A stretch of DNA of 64,000 bases from an uncultured Sphingomonadaceae bacterium (GTDB taxonomy: Bacteria > Pseudomonadota > Alphaproteobacteria > Sphingomonadales > Sphingomonadaceae), in assembly GCA_947493325.1 (NCBI GenBank), contig CANLQI010000002.1, positions 310,001 through 374,000 of the forward strand, read 5' to 3'. Within the stretch, counting starts at the first letter, position 1; each line of letters opens with the position of its first letter. Of the stretch, positions 18,124 to 27,017 are shown one piece after another. Under the pieces are notes generated by a model. The model saw only the letters and a list, made by a program, of their open reading frames with translations. It made no database searches and was not told the origin of the DNA. A program made the translations under genes and the position numbers.

Positions 18124-19389
18124 ATGGGCGACGGCGTACCACAGCGGACAGGCACAGATTCAGTATTACGCGATTTCCTGAGAAGTGAAGCCGCGGGCGG
18201 TGTTCTGTTGATGTTGGCGGCGGCGCTGGCCATGATTGTGGCCAACAGCCCGCTATACGACGCCTATCACCATTTCCTGCATGAAATTGAAGGACCCACG
18301 CTTACCAAGAAATTGGGCCCCATGACGCCGCACCTGTGGATCAACGATGGCCTGATGGCGATATTTTTCATGCTGGTCGGGCTGGAAATCAAGCGCGAGT
18401 TTATTGATGGGCGGCTTTCAACATGGGAACGGCGGCGGCTGCCCTTTATTGCAGCGGCAGCGGGCATGCTCGTGCCTGCGCTTGTCTATCTTTTCATAAC
18501 CCGCAACAATCCGGAGCTTGAAAACGGCTGGGCGATACCGGCGGCCACCGACATTGCCTTTGCCATCGGCGTGCTCGCCCTGCTCGGCAAGCGTGCGCCC
18601 GCGTCGCTCAAACTGTTTCTGGTCACTGTGGCAATCGTCGATGATATGGGCGCGGTGGCGATTATCGCGCTGGTCTACACCGAACAGCTCGCCACGATCT
18701 GGCTGTTTATGTCCGCGTTTGTGCTGGGCGTCATGTATATTTTCAACAAGAGCGGCGTTCGGTCGCTGCCGATATATCTGATGATGTCGCTCGTCCTTTG
18801 GTATTGTGTGCTGATGTCCGGTGTTCATGCCACCATTGCAGGCGTACTGGCGGCGATGACCATTCCGCTCGACCGCACACCCGGCGCGCCCGATGCGAAG
18901 CACAGTCCGCTGCACATATTGGAACATGCCATCCATCCATGGAGTGCCTATCTGATCATTCCGGTATTCGGTTTTGCCAATGCCGGGGTATCGCTGGGCG
19001 GCATGGGGCTGGAACAGGTGCTGGCGCCCCTGCCGCTTGGCATCGCGCTGGGGCTTTTTGTGGGCAAGCAAATCGGCATATTCGGCAGCGTATGGATCGC
19101 CGTGAAATCGGGTTTCGCCGACAAGATGGGCGGTGCGAGCTGGACCCAGATCTACGGCGTGTCGATGCTGTGCGGCATCGGTTTTACCATGAGCCTGTTT
19201 ATCGGTGCGCTCGCATTTCCGGGCAATGCACTGCTGATTGACGAGGCCAAAATTGGTGTGCTTTTGGGATCGGTTCTCTCGGCCATTGTGGGCTTTCTCG
19301 TGATCCGCTTCGCGCCCAATGCGGACAAGACAATTGAGCGTGAGATCAAGAAAGAAATGAAAGAAAAAACCGCAGAGGCCGTAGAATGA
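18124..19389 (+). CDS. nhaA: Na+/H+ antiporter NhaA
   Basis: A 421-residue inner-membrane antiporter that expels sodium in exchange for protons at alkaline pH. Key residues are visible: Asp143 in ATDIAFAIGVLALLG and the ion-binding pair Asp173-Asp174 in AIVDDMGAVAI, plus MLVGLEIKREF near residues 83-93. Length and helix pattern are typical, with a Lys/Glu-rich C-terminal tail. A good GGGAGG precedes the ATG by four bases. The downstream lipoprotein gene overlaps it by four bases, so the two are cotranslated. The 239 bp upstream hold no recognisable regulator site. Confidence 0.96.
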   Translation: MGDGVPQRTGTDSVLRDFLRSEAAGGVLLMLAAALAMIVANSPLYDAYHHFLHEIEGPTLTKKLGPMTPHLWINDGLMAIFFMLVGLEIKREFIDGRLSTWERRRLPFIAAAAGMLVPALVYLFITRNNPELENGWAIPAATDIAFAIGVLALLGKRAPASLKLFLVTVAIVDDMGAVAIIALVYTEQLATIWLFMSAFVLGVMYIFNKSGVRSLPIYLMMSLVLWYCVLMSGVHATIAGVLAAMTIPLDRTPGAPDAKHSPLHILEHAIHPWSAYLIIPVFGFANAGVSLGGMGLEQVLAPLPLGIALGLFVGKQIGIFGSVWIAVKSGFADKMGGASWTQIYGVSMLCGIGFTMSLFIGALAFPGNALLIDEAKIGVLLGSVLSAIVGFLVIRFAPNADKTIEREIKKEMKEKTAEAVE

Positions 19390-20726
19390 TGCGCCGCCTC
19401 ATACTTGCCATGATAGCAGCCTGCGCCCTTACAGGCTGTGAAACGACCGAAAAACAGGCACAGCCTGCGCCGCAAGCAGAAACAGTGCAAAAGCTTACTG
19501 CGCCGCAAATGCTGGATGATATTGCAAACCGCTATATCAAACTAAACCTCACCATCGGCGAACGCGAACCGGGATATATTGACGCCTATTACGGCCCGCC
19601 GGAATGGAAGAGGGAAGCAGAAGGCGCGCAGTCCACTATTGCGGATCTCCGCAATGCAGTTGGCGCCCTGACACGGGAACTGGAAAGGCTGCCCGCACAG
19701 GCGCTGGATCAAGACGAGCAGCGCCGCCTGACATTCCTGCGTGCGCAACTGGGGGCGGCCAATACTCGCCTTCGCATGGCACAGGGCGAAACACTGAGCT
19801 TTCGTGAAGAGTCACTGGGTCTGTTCGGGGCGACGCCGGATCTGAAACCGCTTGCCAGCTATGATGCGGTATTGGCCAGAATTGACAGGCTTGTGCCGGG
19901 TGCTGGGCCACTGGATGTCCGCGTTACCAATTTCCTTGACCGCTATATTATCCCTGCAGAGCGGCTGAAACCCGTTTTCGACGCCGCCATTGCCGAATGC
20001 CGCGCCCGCACGGCGCGCTATATCAAGCTGCCCGAAGGCGAGAAATTCACCATGGAATTTGTCACCGACAAACCATGGAGCGGCTATAATTACTATCAGG
20101 GCGGCTATGAAAGCCTGATCCAGATTAACACCGACCTGCCGATCCGTATCAGCCGCGCCGTTGATCTGGGCTGTCACGAGGGCTATCCGGGTCACCACGC
20201 GCTCAATATGCTGTTGGAAGAGCGTCAGACCAATGCCAAGGGGTGGCAGGAATTCAGCCTGTATCCGCTTTACAGCCCGCAGAGCCTGATCGCCGAGGGA
20301 TCCGCCAATTACGGCATCGACCTTGCCTTTCCGGGGCAACAGCGGCTGGAGTTTGAACGTGACGTGCTGTATCCACTGGCGGGTCTCGACCCTGCGACAG
20401 CACGCGCTTATTTTGATCTGAACAATGCGATATCCGCATTATCCGGCGCACGCTTTACGATCGCGCAGCAATATCTGGATGGCGAAATAGACCGCGAGCA
20501 AGCGGTGAAATTAATCCGTAAATATCAGCTGGTGAGCGAAAAACGCGCACGGCAATCGGTTGATTTCAATGATACCTACCGCAGCTATGTCATCAATTAT
20601 GGGCTCGGCAAAGATATGGTCCGCGACTATATTGAGGCCGCGGGCAATGACCCGCTATTTCGCTGGGCCGCGATGGAGCGCATTATCAGTGAGCCGACAT
20701 TGCCCGCCGATCTGGTTGTGAAATAA
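19386..20726 (+). CDS. DUF885-like metallopeptidase lipoprotein
   Basis: A 446-residue lipoprotein with lipobox LTGC (Cys18) after a short signal peptide, so it is anchored in the periplasm. The core contains HEGYPGHH (residues 264-271), the zinc-type HE..PGHH motif of the DUF885/M32-like group, with helical surroundings. A later segment, GARFTIAQQYLDGEIDREQA, is also typical. Substrate unknown. It starts inside the last codons of nhaA (ATGA overlap), so it is expressed with the antiporter, although no functional tie is evident. Peptidase activity is inferred from the motif only. Confidence 0.75.
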   Translation: MMRRLILAMIAACALTGCETTEKQAQPAPQAETVQKLTAPQMLDDIANRYIKLNLTIGEREPGYIDAYYGPPEWKREAEGAQSTIADLRNAVGALTRELERLPAQALDQDEQRRLTFLRAQLGAANTRLRMAQGETLSFREESLGLFGATPDLKPLASYDAVLARIDRLVPGAGPLDVRVTNFLDRYIIPAERLKPVFDAAIAECRARTARYIKLPEGEKFTMEFVTDKPWSGYNYYQGGYESLIQINTDLPIRISRAVDLGCHEGYPGHHALNMLLEERQTNAKGWQEFSLYPLYSPQSLIAEGSANYGIDLAFPGQQRLEFERDVLYPLAGLDPATARAYFDLNNAISALSGARFTIAQQYLDGEIDREQAVKLIRKYQLVSEKRARQSVDFNDTYRSYVINYGLGKDMVRDYIEAAGNDPLFRWAAMERIISEPTLPADLVVK

Positions 20727-20756
20727 TAACGTGTAAGCTGTCAGGGTTTCAATTCC

Positions 20757-21191
20757 TCAATCGGCAGCATCGCCCGTTTTGCGATAGGGTGTAAATTTGC
20801 CGAGTGCACAGCTGCCGACATTCATGCCTAGCTGCAGATCGGCGACATGCGCAATTTGTCCGCTGCATAGCCGGCTGGTGGTATTTCGCGTCACAAGCGC
20901 ATAATCCTCCGCCCCATTGCACCCACCATAGGGCTGATTCACATAGACCGTATTGCCGCGTTCATAGATCAGCACATCATCGCTGATTGCGGTGTAGTTC
21001 AGATTGCGGGCCTGCCAGATGCACGACACCGGTTCACCCGGCACGCGGCCCGCCAGTTTTTTATCCAGTTTTGCCTGTTGTTTTTCGGTCAGCTGCGGGG
21101 CCCGGTCCCCTGCGGAATAATCGGCGGGTGCACAGGCTGTAAGCGCCAGCGCGGACGTCAGTATCGAACCTGCGATGATTGCAAAGCGCAT
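20757..21191 (-). CDS. Small hypothetical lipoprotein
   Basis: A 144-residue protein whose signal peptide ends in the lipobox LTAC (Cys19). The start at 21191 is preferred over the longer frame from 21308 because GGAGAAAATT directly precedes it and it begins the signal peptide. The mature part has four cysteines (SCIW, GGCNG, RLCSG, GSCAL) that could form two disulfides, and a QLTEKQQAKLDKKLAGRVPGEP segment. Similar small lipoproteins occur in sphingomonads without a known role. It converges with the DUF885-like gene. Confidence 0.75.
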   Translation of the reverse strand: MRFAIIAGSILTSALALTACAPADYSAGDRAPQLTEKQQAKLDKKLAGRVPGEPVSCIWQARNLNYTAISDDVLIYERGNTVYVNQPYGGCNGAEDYALVTRNTTSRLCSGQIAHVADLQLGMNVGSCALGKFTPYRKTGDAAD

Positions 21192-21274
21192 AATTTTCTC
21201 CTTTGGGTTTTCTCCCTTGGCCCCGCTGCGTAAAATATATAGCACAAACCCGCGCTTCTGACAATTTAACCGCT

Positions 21275-21694
21275 CTACCAGCTGCCGCTGTTCTCCATTG
21301 AAGTCCATGGTTCCTGCGGCGGAAGATGTTCACCGCGCTGCAGCAACTCGATCGAGATATTGTCGGGCGTGCGGACAAAAGCCATATGCCCATCGCGCGG
21401 CGGGCGGTTAATGGTCACCCCTGCATCCATCAATTTCTGACACGTGTCATAGATATTATCGACACGGTAGGCGAGATGGCCAAAATTGCGCCCGCCATCA
21501 TATTCCTCCGCATCCCAGTTATACGTTAGTTCAACCTCCGCCTTTTGCCCCGGTGCGGCCAGAAACACGAGCGTGAAGCGTCCGCTTTCCACATCAAAAC
21601 GCCGCACTTCCTCCACACCAAAGAGTTTGAAAAAGGCAATTGTCGCGTCCAGATCACGGACACGGATCATGGTGTGCAGATATTCCGTAGCCAT
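21275..21694 (-). CDS. VOC/glyoxalase-family protein (lactoylglutathione lyase-like)
   Basis: A 139-residue single-domain vicinal-oxygen-chelate protein. It starts with YLHTMIRVRDLDATIAFF, the classic glyoxalase I opening, and has ELTYNWD, the FGHLAYRVDN metal-ligand region and a closing ISIELLQRG. Glyoxalase I converts the methylglyoxal-glutathione adduct to S-lactoylglutathione. The start at 21694 is chosen because GGAG lies eight bases before it; an in-frame ATG at 21709 overlaps that ribosome binding site. True glyoxalase I is likely from the TYNWD and metal-ligand pattern, but other VOC reactions cannot be excluded. Confidence 0.85.
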   Translation of the reverse strand: MATEYLHTMIRVRDLDATIAFFKLFGVEEVRRFDVESGRFTLVFLAAPGQKAEVELTYNWDAEEYDGGRNFGHLAYRVDNIYDTCQKLMDAGVTINRPPRDGHMAFVRTPDNISIELLQRGEHLPPQEPWTSMENSGSW

Positions 21695-21798
21695 ATTTAC
21701 TCCATTCATCGCAGTTCAGAAACGGTTCATCGCGCATGGCACACAGCCATACAGCGATAGCTCGTGCAGATATGGAGAGAATGAAAGGAAGTAACAAG

Positions 21799-22548
21799 AT
21801 GTCCGAAGGAATGGAAAACGAAGAGATGGCAACAGGAAAATGGACCGATAGCCTTGGCAAAGTCTATCTGGTCAGCGCGGGTATTTTGACTCTTGGACTT
21901 ATTATCGGCGGCTATCTATTGGGTGATGGACTGCTCCGTGCCCGCGAAGCGGACCGGTCTGTTACGGTACGCGGCCTGGCCGAACGCGATGTTACCGCCG
22001 ATCTTGCCACCTGGACAATAGCCTATAGCGCAAAAAGCGAAAATCTCACTCAAGCGCAGAGCAGTATTGACCGCGATACGGAGGCGATTCGCGGTTTTTT
22101 CACCGAGCTTGGCTTTGAGGCAGATGCCCTGCAGCCCACGGGCGCCAATGTGTCGCAGTACAGCAACTACGGCAAAACCACCTACACCATCCGCCAGCGG
22201 CTTGCGCTGCGCACCACCGATATTGAAAAGGCACAGGCCGCGGTGGCACGGCAGTTCGATCTGATCAAGCGCGGCGTGGTGCTAGAGGAAGGGTCGGGCA
22301 TGAGCTATACGTTCACCAAACTCAATGACATTAAGCCCGAAATGGTCGCCGAAGCCACCAAGGACGCGCGCGAGGCGGCACAGCAATTTGCCGAAGACAG
22401 CGGCACCGACGTGGGCGGCATTAAAAGCGCAACGCAAGGCTATTTCTCCGTCCAGTCACGCGACGGCGACGGCGGCGGATACGGTGTTAGCGACACGCCG
22501 TACAAAAAAGTGCGGGTGGTCACGACAGTCGATTTCTATCTGGAGTAA
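21799..22548 (+). CDS. SIMPL-domain (DUF541) membrane-anchored protein
   Basis: A 249-residue protein with a membrane segment (about residues 22-46, VYLVSAGILTLGLIIGGYLLG). The periplasmic SIMPL domain begins at SVTVRGLAERDV and ends at VRVVTTVDFYLE. SIMPL proteins form oligomeric periplasmic shells; their cellular role is uncertain, with oxidative-stress links reported for some. AGGAAG seven bases before the ATG at 21799 decides the start; the frame is open to 21736. It is followed by a 438-bp repeat-rich gap. Confidence 0.85.
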   Translation: MSEGMENEEMATGKWTDSLGKVYLVSAGILTLGLIIGGYLLGDGLLRAREADRSVTVRGLAERDVTADLATWTIAYSAKSENLTQAQSSIDRDTEAIRGFFTELGFEADALQPTGANVSQYSNYGKTTYTIRQRLALRTTDIEKAQAAVARQFDLIKRGVVLEEGSGMSYTFTKLNDIKPEMVAEATKDAREAAQQFAEDSGTDVGGIKSATQGYFSVQSRDGDGGGYGVSDTPYKKVRVVTTVDFYLE

Positions 22549-22986
22549 TTGTATCTCCCGAGGCAAAGGCTGGGGACGGGAGGCGCTGAGTCTGTTTGAT
22601 TTCACGGCTGTTTTTCGCCGACGCGAAACGGTGATGATACATCCAGATCCTCCCTGAAACTTTAGTTTCGGGGAGGGGGACCGTTTTGCGAAAGCAAAAT
22701 GGTGGAGGGGTGAAAGCGGTAAAGTGCAAAGCCTTGTGTTTAATTGCACCCACCCCTCCGCCGATCCCATGAAAGTAAGACTTTCATGGGTGCCCCTCCA
22801 CCACTTGGCTGCGCCAAACGGTCCCCCTCCCCATGCCTGCGGCACAGGGAGGATTTGAAACCAGCCATCGTTTCGCGAAATACCGACCGGCCGCCGGCTG
22901 GTTAGGCCGAACCCATTTGGAGGCGGCGCGCAGCGCCTTGCCGTGAAATCAAAATACTCAGCGATTTACCGCGAGATCAAACAGAC
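22549..22986. other. Gene-free interval filled by nested inverted repeats
   Basis: The 438 bases between the SIMPL gene and the end of the htpX-like gene hold no gene. Nearly all of the interval belongs to the nested repeat listed at 22584-22963. The few bases on either side show nothing. Confidence 0.8.
22584..22963. repeat. 380-bp nested inverted-repeat island
   Basis: The outer ends form a roughly 24-bp imperfect terminal inverted repeat: CGCTGAGT...TTTGATTTCACGGC (22584-22608) against GCCGTGAAATCAAA..ACTCAGCG (22940-22963), with the inner 14 bp perfect. Next inward, GCGAAACGGTGATG faces CATCGTTTCGC. The core (about 22650-22855) pairs a CCTCCCTG..GGGGAGGGGGACCG arm with CGGTCCCCCTCCCC..AGGGAGGAT and contains smaller hairpins such as CATGAAAGT/ACTTTCATG. 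No coding capacity is seen. It could be a non-autonomous MITE-like element or several repeats inserted into one another. Confidence 0.75.
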
Positions 22987-23892
22987 TCACCCCCGCCGGT
23001 TGGGATTGAGCGCACTGCCACGCGGCGCGCGTTCGATCTCCACACTACCGCCGTCTATGGCCTCGCCGGATTCATCGCCCATCTGGTTCGCAATATCCTG
23101 CAATGCCGCGATCCTCTCGCCGGTATCGGGGTGCGTTGAAAACATCGCTTTGATGCCCGCAGGAACAATGTAGAGCTGTGCCGCCGCAGGGTTGCGTTCA
23201 ACCACCGGGTTGCGCACCTGCTGTGCCTTATCGGTGATTTTGGCCAGGGCAGAAGCCAGCGCCAATGGCTTGCCGCTGATTTCCGCGCCGCCGCGGTCCG
23301 CGCCGAATTCGCGGGTGCGGCTGATCGCCATCTGCACGATCATCACGGCAAATGGCGCGACCACCACAGCGAGTATCCCGGCCATGCCTGCATTGCGGTT
23401 CCGGAAAAACATGCCGAAATTGGCGAGCATCGAAATAGCGCCTGCAATGGTCGCCACCATCGTCATAATCAGAGTGTCACGGTTTTTCACATGTGCAAGT
23501 TCATGCGCCATCACACCTTCCACCTCGTCCCGGCTGAGCATCGACAGCAGGCCGGTCGTCGCCGCCACCGCCGCGTTTTCGGGATCGCGGCCCGTGGCAA
23601 AGGCATTGGGCTGCGGCATATCGATCAGATATACTTTGGGCATCGGCAATCCGCCGCGCTGGGCCAGATTTTGCACCAGACCATAAAAGTCAGGGTGCGA
23701 GCGCGCATCCACCTCGACCGCGTTATGCATTTTCAGGACGATTTTATCGGCATTCCAGAATGTGAACAGGTTCATACCCGCCGCGACAACCAGTGCGATT
23801 ATCGCGCCGCGTGGGCCGCCCAATGTGAAACCCAGTGCCATAAACAACGCCGTCAGCGCCGCCAGCAACATGGTGGTTTTCATAAAGTTCAT
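22987..23892 (-). CDS. htpX: HtpX-family membrane zinc metalloprotease (M48)
   Basis: A 301-residue inner-membrane protease involved in quality control of membrane proteins. There are two N-terminal helices (about 6-48). The zinc motif HELAH is at residues 130-134, within the family context [15 protein letters not shown], and the third ligand Glu is in [11 protein letters not shown]. Further helices lie between. AGGAA nine bases before the ATG at 23892 supports the start. The C-terminus beyond [14 protein letters not shown] is short, Pro/Arg-rich and variable. It stands alone, divergent from the DUF1674 gene. Confidence 0.93.
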   Translation of the reverse strand: MNFMKTTMLLAALTALFMALGFTLGGPRGAIIALVVAAGMNLFTFWNADKIVLKMHNAVEVDARSHPDFYGLVQNLAQRGGLPMPKVYLIDMPQPNAFATGRDPENAAVAATTGLLSMLSRDEVEGVMAHELAHVKNRDTLIMTMVATIAGAISMLANFGMFFRNRNAGMAGILAVVVAPFAVMIVQMAISRTREFGADRGGAEISGKPLALASALAKITDKAQQVRNPVVERNPAAAQLYIVPAGIKAMFSTHPDTGERIAALQDIANQMGDESGEAIDGGSVEIERAPRGSALNPNRRG

Positions 23893-24019
23893 CTGTCTTT
23901 CCTTCGTATCTCCATTGGCTGTAATGCTTTATTTCCGCTGGAAATTGCGGCATTGCTGCCCATATATCATGATATGGGTCCGGTTTTGCGGATTTTCAAT
24001 CGTGTCAGGAGCAATCATC

Positions 24020-24208
24020 ATGACGGATAATACCGGCAACACCCCGCGCGCCACCGAGCGCCCGTCGCATGTAAAGCCGCCCGCCCATTGGAAAAGCGAA
24101 CCCGTGCCTGCGCCGCGGCCTGCGGACCCGAAAGCAGAAGACATCGCCGAAAAAAGTCCGGTGCGTTACGGCGACTGGGAAATCAACGGCATCGCAATAG
24201 ATTTCTGA
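24020..24208 (+). CDS. DUF1674 protein, SDHAF4-like succinate dehydrogenase assembly factor
   Basis: A 62-residue protein ending in the family hallmark PVRYGDWEINGIAIDF. Members (human SDHAF4, yeast Sdh8 and bacterial homologues) bind the flavinylated SdhA subunit and help assemble complex II. The N-terminal half is Pro-rich and probably disordered. AGGAG about nine bases before the ATG at 24020 sets the start; a longer open frame from 23762 runs antisense through htpX and is not real. No sdh genes are adjacent. The call rests on the C-terminal motif, which is very characteristic. Confidence 0.88.
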   Translation: MTDNTGNTPRATERPSHVKPPAHWKSEPVPAPRPADPKAEDIAEKSPVRYGDWEINGIAIDF

Positions 24209-24260
24209 TGCGCCACGTTGAAGCGTCTGTTTGATCCGCGCCATTGGTATCACTCAAGAC

Positions 24261-24343
24261 GTACTCCTGCGAAAGCAGGAGTCTAGGGCGATAAGTCAAA
24301 CGGCGGCATACAACACTCTGGATTCCTGCTTTCGCAGGAATAC
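24261..24343. repeat. Two-hairpin palindromic repeat, family A copy 2
   Basis: Same architecture and length as the copy after valS. GTACTCCTGCGAAAGCAGGA begins the left arm and TTCCTGCTTTCGCAGGAATAC ends the right arm within 24318-24343. The arms pair over about 26 bp with few mismatches, each contains its own TCCTGC/GCAGGA hairpin, and the middle (GGCGATAAGTCAAACGGCGG) is unrelated to the other copies. It lies between the DUF1674 gene and the end of rpoN. Confidence 0.85.
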
Positions 24344-24398
24344 AAAAATTTGCCAGCTGCTTCTTTCAGGCAGGGAATTCGGCATCCGCAGCGCTGTG

Positions 24399-25934
24399 CT
24401 ACGCCCCCTCCAGTTTCCTCTGCCGCCGCCGTTGCACCGATGACCCCAGCCCCATGGCCTCGCGGTATTTGACAACCGTACGCCGCGCAATATCAAACCC
24501 TTCGGTTTTCAGCAGGGTCACGAGCTTGGCGTCTGACAGGATTTTTCCGGGGTCCTCATTATCGATCAGATTCCTGATTGCCGCCTTCACCGCTTCCGCG
24601 GATACCGCTTCACCGCCATCCGATGACTGGATCCCGCTGGTGAAGAAAAATTTGAGCTCAAACATGCCGCGCGCGCAGCTTAGGTATTTGCGCGATGTCA
24701 CCCGGCTGACTGTCGATTCATGCATTTCGATCGCATCGGCCACGTTTTTGAGCGTGAGCGGTTTGAGTTCGGACACGCCTTTGCGGAAAAACCCCTCCTG
24801 CTGCTTCACGATTTCGCTCGCGACCTTGATGATCGTGCGCTGCCGCTGGTCGAGCGCTTTCACCAGCCAGCTCGCCTCGTTCAGACATTCGTTGAGCCAG
24901 GCTTTCGATGCCTTGTCGTGCGCACCATCCGACATTTCGACATAATATTGCCGGTTGACCAGCACACGCGGCAAAGTGGCCGTGTTCAACTCGATCGCCC
25001 AGCCTTTGCCGCGCGGCACCACGAACAGGTCGGGTACCACGGCCTGTGCCTGCGCCCCGCCGAATTTCAGCCCCGGCTTGGGATCATAGCTGCGCAGTTC
25101 GGCAATCATGTCCATCAAATCTTCATCATCGACCCGGCACATACGTTTCAGCCTGGACCAGTCGCCCCGTGCCACCAGATCCAGATTATTGATCATCCGC
25201 GACATGCACGGATCATAGCGGTCGGCATCGCGCGCCTGTATGGCGAGGCATTCGCTGAGGTCGCGCGCGCCGACACCGCACGGCTCCATGCCCTGGATCG
25301 CCTCGAGTGCCGCTTCGGTCGCGGCAGGTGACGCGCCAAGCTGCTGGGCAATGTCTGTCAGGTCGCCGCGCAGATAGCCGCTGTCATCGATATGGCCGAT
25401 CAAATGCCGCGCGATGAAATAGGCATCACCCGACAGCATCTCCCCCGCCTGTGCCTGCAAATGATCCTGCAGCGACACATCATCGGACAGCATATTTTCA
25501 AACGCCGCGCCATCTGCACCAATGCCGCCGGAGCTTACCAGTTCACCGCTTACGCCCAGCGAACCGTCCAGCCCGGATCCTGCCTCTGCGCCGTCGCTCG
25601 CCTTGCTGTCGACCATATCGCTGGGGCAATCATGGTGGTAAACATCGGCTTCGGTATTCATGTCGAGCGCCGTATCGCCATCGGCCGCGCCATTTGCCAG
25701 CAATTCGTCGGAACCTTTGGGTTCAGGCGCGGCGCCATCATTTTCCGGCTCGGCTTCCCGTGTTTCACGCGCGCCGCCCGCCACATCAAGCAGCGGATTT
25801 TTCTCCAGTTCCTCTGCGATATAAGATTCGATTTCCAGATTGGAGAGCGCAAGTAGCTTGATTGCCTGCTGCAATTGCGGCGTCATCACAAGCGACTGGC
25901 TCTGCCGAAGGTCGAGGCGGGGGGTGAGCGCCAT
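24399..25934 (-). CDS. rpoN: RNA polymerase sigma-54 factor
   Basis: A 511-residue sigma factor that recognises -24/-12 promoters and needs an AAA+ activator. Region I is Gln/Leu-rich (LDLRQSQSLVMTPQLQQAIK, then LLALSNLEIESYIAEELEKNPLL). An acidic region II follows (about 55-125). The core-binding and HTH domains come next, and the RpoN box ARRTVVKYREAMGLGSS lies near residue 483 before a basic tail. The ATG at 25934 is chosen because it starts the conserved N-terminus; the frame is open to 25958. It is last in the rnd-lptC-lptA-lptB-rpoN series, separated from lptB by a 303-bp palindromic region. A sigma-54 promoter is visible before glnK in this window. Confidence 0.96.
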   Translation of the reverse strand: MALTPRLDLRQSQSLVMTPQLQQAIKLLALSNLEIESYIAEELEKNPLLDVAGGARETREAEPENDGAAPEPKGSDELLANGAADGDTALDMNTEADVYHHDCPSDMVDSKASDGAEAGSGLDGSLGVSGELVSSGGIGADGAAFENMLSDDVSLQDHLQAQAGEMLSGDAYFIARHLIGHIDDSGYLRGDLTDIAQQLGASPAATEAALEAIQGMEPCGVGARDLSECLAIQARDADRYDPCMSRMINNLDLVARGDWSRLKRMCRVDDEDLMDMIAELRSYDPKPGLKFGGAQAQAVVPDLFVVPRGKGWAIELNTATLPRVLVNRQYYVEMSDGAHDKASKAWLNECLNEASWLVKALDQRQRTIIKVASEIVKQQEGFFRKGVSELKPLTLKNVADAIEMHESTVSRVTSRKYLSCARGMFELKFFFTSGIQSSDGGEAVSAEAVKAAIRNLIDNEDPGKILSDAKLVTLLKTEGFDIARRTVVKYREAMGLGSSVQRRRQRKLEGA

Positions 25935-26053
25935 TATATTTGATGCTCCCACAAGCATGAGTTGGCATCAGTCCGCTCGGAGTCTTTTGTTTGGGTCGGC
26001 TTCGCCTCCTGTTCGCTCTCGCTCAGAGTCTTTATCGGCTCACTCTCGTTCGC

Positions 26054-26144
26054 AAGCCTGTTCCATCCCGCTCCCCCGCCCAACCTCCCGATAACATTAT
26101 ACCATGTCGGGAGGTTGGGCGGGGGAGCGGGATGGAACAGGCTT
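26054..26144. repeat. Perfect 38-bp inverted repeat with 15-nt loop
   Basis: The arm at 26054-26091 (beginning AAGCCTGTTCCATCCCG) is the exact reverse complement of 26107-26144 (ending GGGATGGAACAGGCTT). The loop is TAACATTATACCATG. Transcribed from either strand it would give a very stable 38-bp hairpin. It lies between lptB and rpoN, upstream of rpoN. Confidence 0.95.
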
Positions 26145-26160
26145 ATCGCCGTGAGGCGAT
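26145..26160 (-). repeat. Short hairpin repeat ATCGCC-TCAC-GGCGAT
   Basis: Directly next to the 38-bp palindrome. Read on the minus strand, a 6-bp stem with loop TCAC is preceded by TTTTTGTTTG. A related hairpin, ATTGCC-TCAC-GGCAAT, lies at 45962-45977 after a matching TTTTTGGTTTG, with one stem pair changed in a compensatory way. Confidence 0.7.
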
Positions 26161-26237
26161 CAAACAAAAAGATTCTAAATAAGCCGGAGCCGTGAGCCGA
26201 CCCAGACAAAGATTCCATACGCCGCATATCTACGCCC

Positions 26238-27017
26238 CTAAAGCGCAAAGCCTTCGCCCAGATACAGCCGCCGCACATTTTCATCCGCGACCAGGTCTTC
26301 CGGGCTGCCCGCAAACAGCACATGGCCGTCATAGATAATGCAGGCGCGGTCGACGATGTCGAGCGTTTCGCGTACATTATGGTCGGTAATCAGCACGCCG
26401 ATATCCCGGTCCTTAAGCTGGATTACCAGATCGCGGATGTCGGAAATGGAGATCGGGTCAATGCCCGCAAACGGTTCATCCAGCAGAATGATCGACGGAT
26501 TGGCCGCCAGCGCCCGCGCGATTTCGCAGCGCCGCCGCTCGCCGCCGGACAGCGCCATAGCGGGTGCATCACGCAGCCGCGTCAGGCCGAATTCGCCAAG
26601 CAGCTCCTCAAGCCGTTCCTGCCGTGCATCGCGGTCGGGCTCCGCCATTTCCAGCACGGCCATGATGTTTTTTTCAACGCTCATACCGCGAAAAATAGAG
26701 GTTTCCTGCGGCAGGTATCCCAGCCCCAGCACCGAACGGCGGTACATGGGCAACGCCGTGATATTCACGCCATCAAGCATGATCCGCCCTGCATCGGGTT
26801 TGACGAGACCCATGATCGAATAAAAACAGGTGGTCTTGCCCGCACCGTTGGGGCCGAGCAGGCCGACAACTTCACCATTCGCCACTGACAGCGAAACATC
26901 GGACAGTACCGCGCGCTTGTCATAGCTTTTGGCGATGGAAACCACCGCCAGCCCGTGGTCGAGCGCTTCTTCGGTAATCGCATTTTCAGCCGGGTCGATG
27001 GCGGCAACGTCGTTCAT
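26238..27017 (-). CDS. lptB: LPS export ABC transporter ATP-binding protein LptB
   Basis: A 259-residue ATPase that powers LPS extraction from the inner membrane with LptFG. Walker A is GPNGAGKT (55-62), the signature LSGGE is at 156-160, and Walker B IILLDE precedes the LptB-specific PFAGIDPISISDI. Gene order after lptC and lptA confirms identity. AGGATGG lies upstream of the ATG. It is separated by 206 bp from lptA; that interval shows no gene. LptF and LptG are not in the window. Confidence 0.97.
   Translation of the reverse strand: MNDVAAIDPAENAITEEALDHGLAVVSIAKSYDKRAVLSDVSLSVANGEVVGLLGPNGAGKTTCFYSIMGLVKPDAGRIMLDGVNITALPMYRRSVLGLGYLPQETSIFRGMSVEKNIMAVLEMAEPDRDARQERLEELLGEFGLTRLRDAPAMALSGGERRRCEIARALAANPSIILLDEPFAGIDPISISDIRDLVIQLKDRDIGVLITDHNVRETLDIVDRACIIYDGHVLFAGSPEDLVADENVRRLYLGEGFAL

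Larger units (their letters stand above)
25935..26237. other. rpoN-lptB intergenic region, dominated by a large inverted repeat
   Basis: The 303 bases hold no gene. Around a 38-bp perfect palindrome (26054-26144), the flanks are also inversely related: GGAGTCTTTTGTTTGGGTCGG (from 25979) on the left and the complement of GGAATCTTTGTCTGGGTCGG (to about 26217) on the right. Any rpoN promoter or leader must lie within or beside this structure. Confidence 0.8.

Noticed and set aside
22660-22860. CRISPR-like repeat region
   Set aside because: Copies are inverted rather than direct, there are no regular spacers, and no cas gene is in the window.
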